This document shows, piece after piece, positions 63,859 through 64,000 of a stretch of 64,000 nt of DNA (positions are counted from its first letter, which is position 1; each line of letters opens with the position of its first letter). Source of the DNA: an uncultured Muribaculaceae bacterium (GTDB lineage: Bacteria > Bacteroidota > Bacteroidia > Bacteroidales > Muribaculaceae); contig CALUMI010000011.1 of NCBI GenBank assembly GCA_944321725.1, positions 1 to 64,000 of the forward strand, given 5' to 3'. The notes beneath the pieces are model-generated. The model did not search any database and was not told where the DNA came from. It was given only the letters and a program-made list of their open reading frames with translations. Position numbers and translations under genes: made by a program.

Positions 63859-64000
63859 TTATTGATTTGTTTCTTTTTCTTCTTTTTGTTGCGCCCGCAA
63901 TGCCCGCAGCTCCTCGTCGTGCTTTTCGTAGGCCTCCACAATTCGTTGTACAAGTTGGTGGCGCACTATGTCTTTTTTCTCGAATTCCACTTTGGCTATT
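63859..64000 (-). CDS. PhoH family protein, C-terminal end only
   Basis: The last 47 codons of a gene running off the right edge, with stop at 63859-63861. The visible part reads [20 protein letters not shown] and then a charged helix [16 protein letters not shown]. The VRHxLVQRIVxAY segment is the usual end of Bacteroidetes PhoH ATPases, which are often encoded just before purC. The call depends on this short match and the gene order, because the P-loop lies outside the window. Confidence 0.75.
   Translation of the reverse strand, partial: IAKVEFEKKDIVRHQLVQRIVEAYEKHDEELRALRAQQKEEKETNQ

Overview
The window comes from a member of the Bacteroidota, order Bacteroidales. A Muribaculaceae-like gut bacterium is my best guess, but that family-level call is inference. 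The evidence is the recurring promoter shape TTTG-N19/20-TAnnTTTG, scarce Shine-Dalgarno sites, lineage proteins such as a PorX-type response regulator, a DUF4831 protein, a Bacteroidetes LptE and a GlmU-family protein, and a str-S10-spc-alpha ribosomal cluster with no tuf after fusA.

Layout. 1-59 is a truncated tRNA-Leu. 276-4011 holds a thioredoxin lipoprotein and a galactofuranose module (two glycosyltransferases plus UDP-galactopyranose mutase). 4219-7137 is a compact run: sigma-54 activator, lptE, a TPR-like protein and secG, closed by a good terminator. 7246-12039 carries porX, the bifunctional NAD(P)H-hydrate repair enzyme, a DUF4831 protein and an NlpC/P60 hydrolase. 12181-37766 is one 25.6-kb block, all on the minus strand: a Wzx/Wzy-type surface polysaccharide locus. 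38015-41903 has a small lipoprotein, a cation/proton antiporter and a GlmU-family protein. 42289-60355 is the ribosomal protein, fusA, secY and rpoA supercluster, ended by a strong terminator. 60460-64000 holds an RluA-family enzyme, ubiE/menG, purC and the 3' end of phoH.

The polysaccharide locus reads from right to left. An export and control module (Wza-like, Wzc-like with a tyrosine-rich tail, CpsB-type phosphatase) is followed by UDP-ManNAcA synthesis (WecC, WecB), acetyltransferases, a ferredoxin/FrhB-acetyltransferase fusion, Wzx, an aldo/keto reductase, a pyruvyl-transferase-like protein, Wzy (EpsG type) and several glycosyltransferases. It closes with a second, paralogous Wza/Wzc pair whose kinase lacks the tyrosine tail. 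No initiating phosphoglycosyl transferase is present, so assembly must begin with one encoded elsewhere.

The most striking signal is a set of four long G/C homopolymers (8-9 bases), all inside coding sequences of this one locus. I found none elsewhere in the window. One (24946-24954) leaves the aldo/keto reductase out of frame. Two sit in frame in adjacent acetyltransferases, where a one-base slip in either direction gives an early stop. One lies at the C-terminal tail codons of the second kinase. Together they look like slipped-strand contingency tracts that could vary the surface glycan, a different mechanism from the promoter inversions known for Bacteroides capsules. Homopolymer sequencing error is the main alternative. 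A second candidate novelty is a four-helix-bundle (S23-type) gene between wecC and wecB, framed by 15-base imperfect inverted repeats and outer hairpins, which looks like a small mobile cassette.
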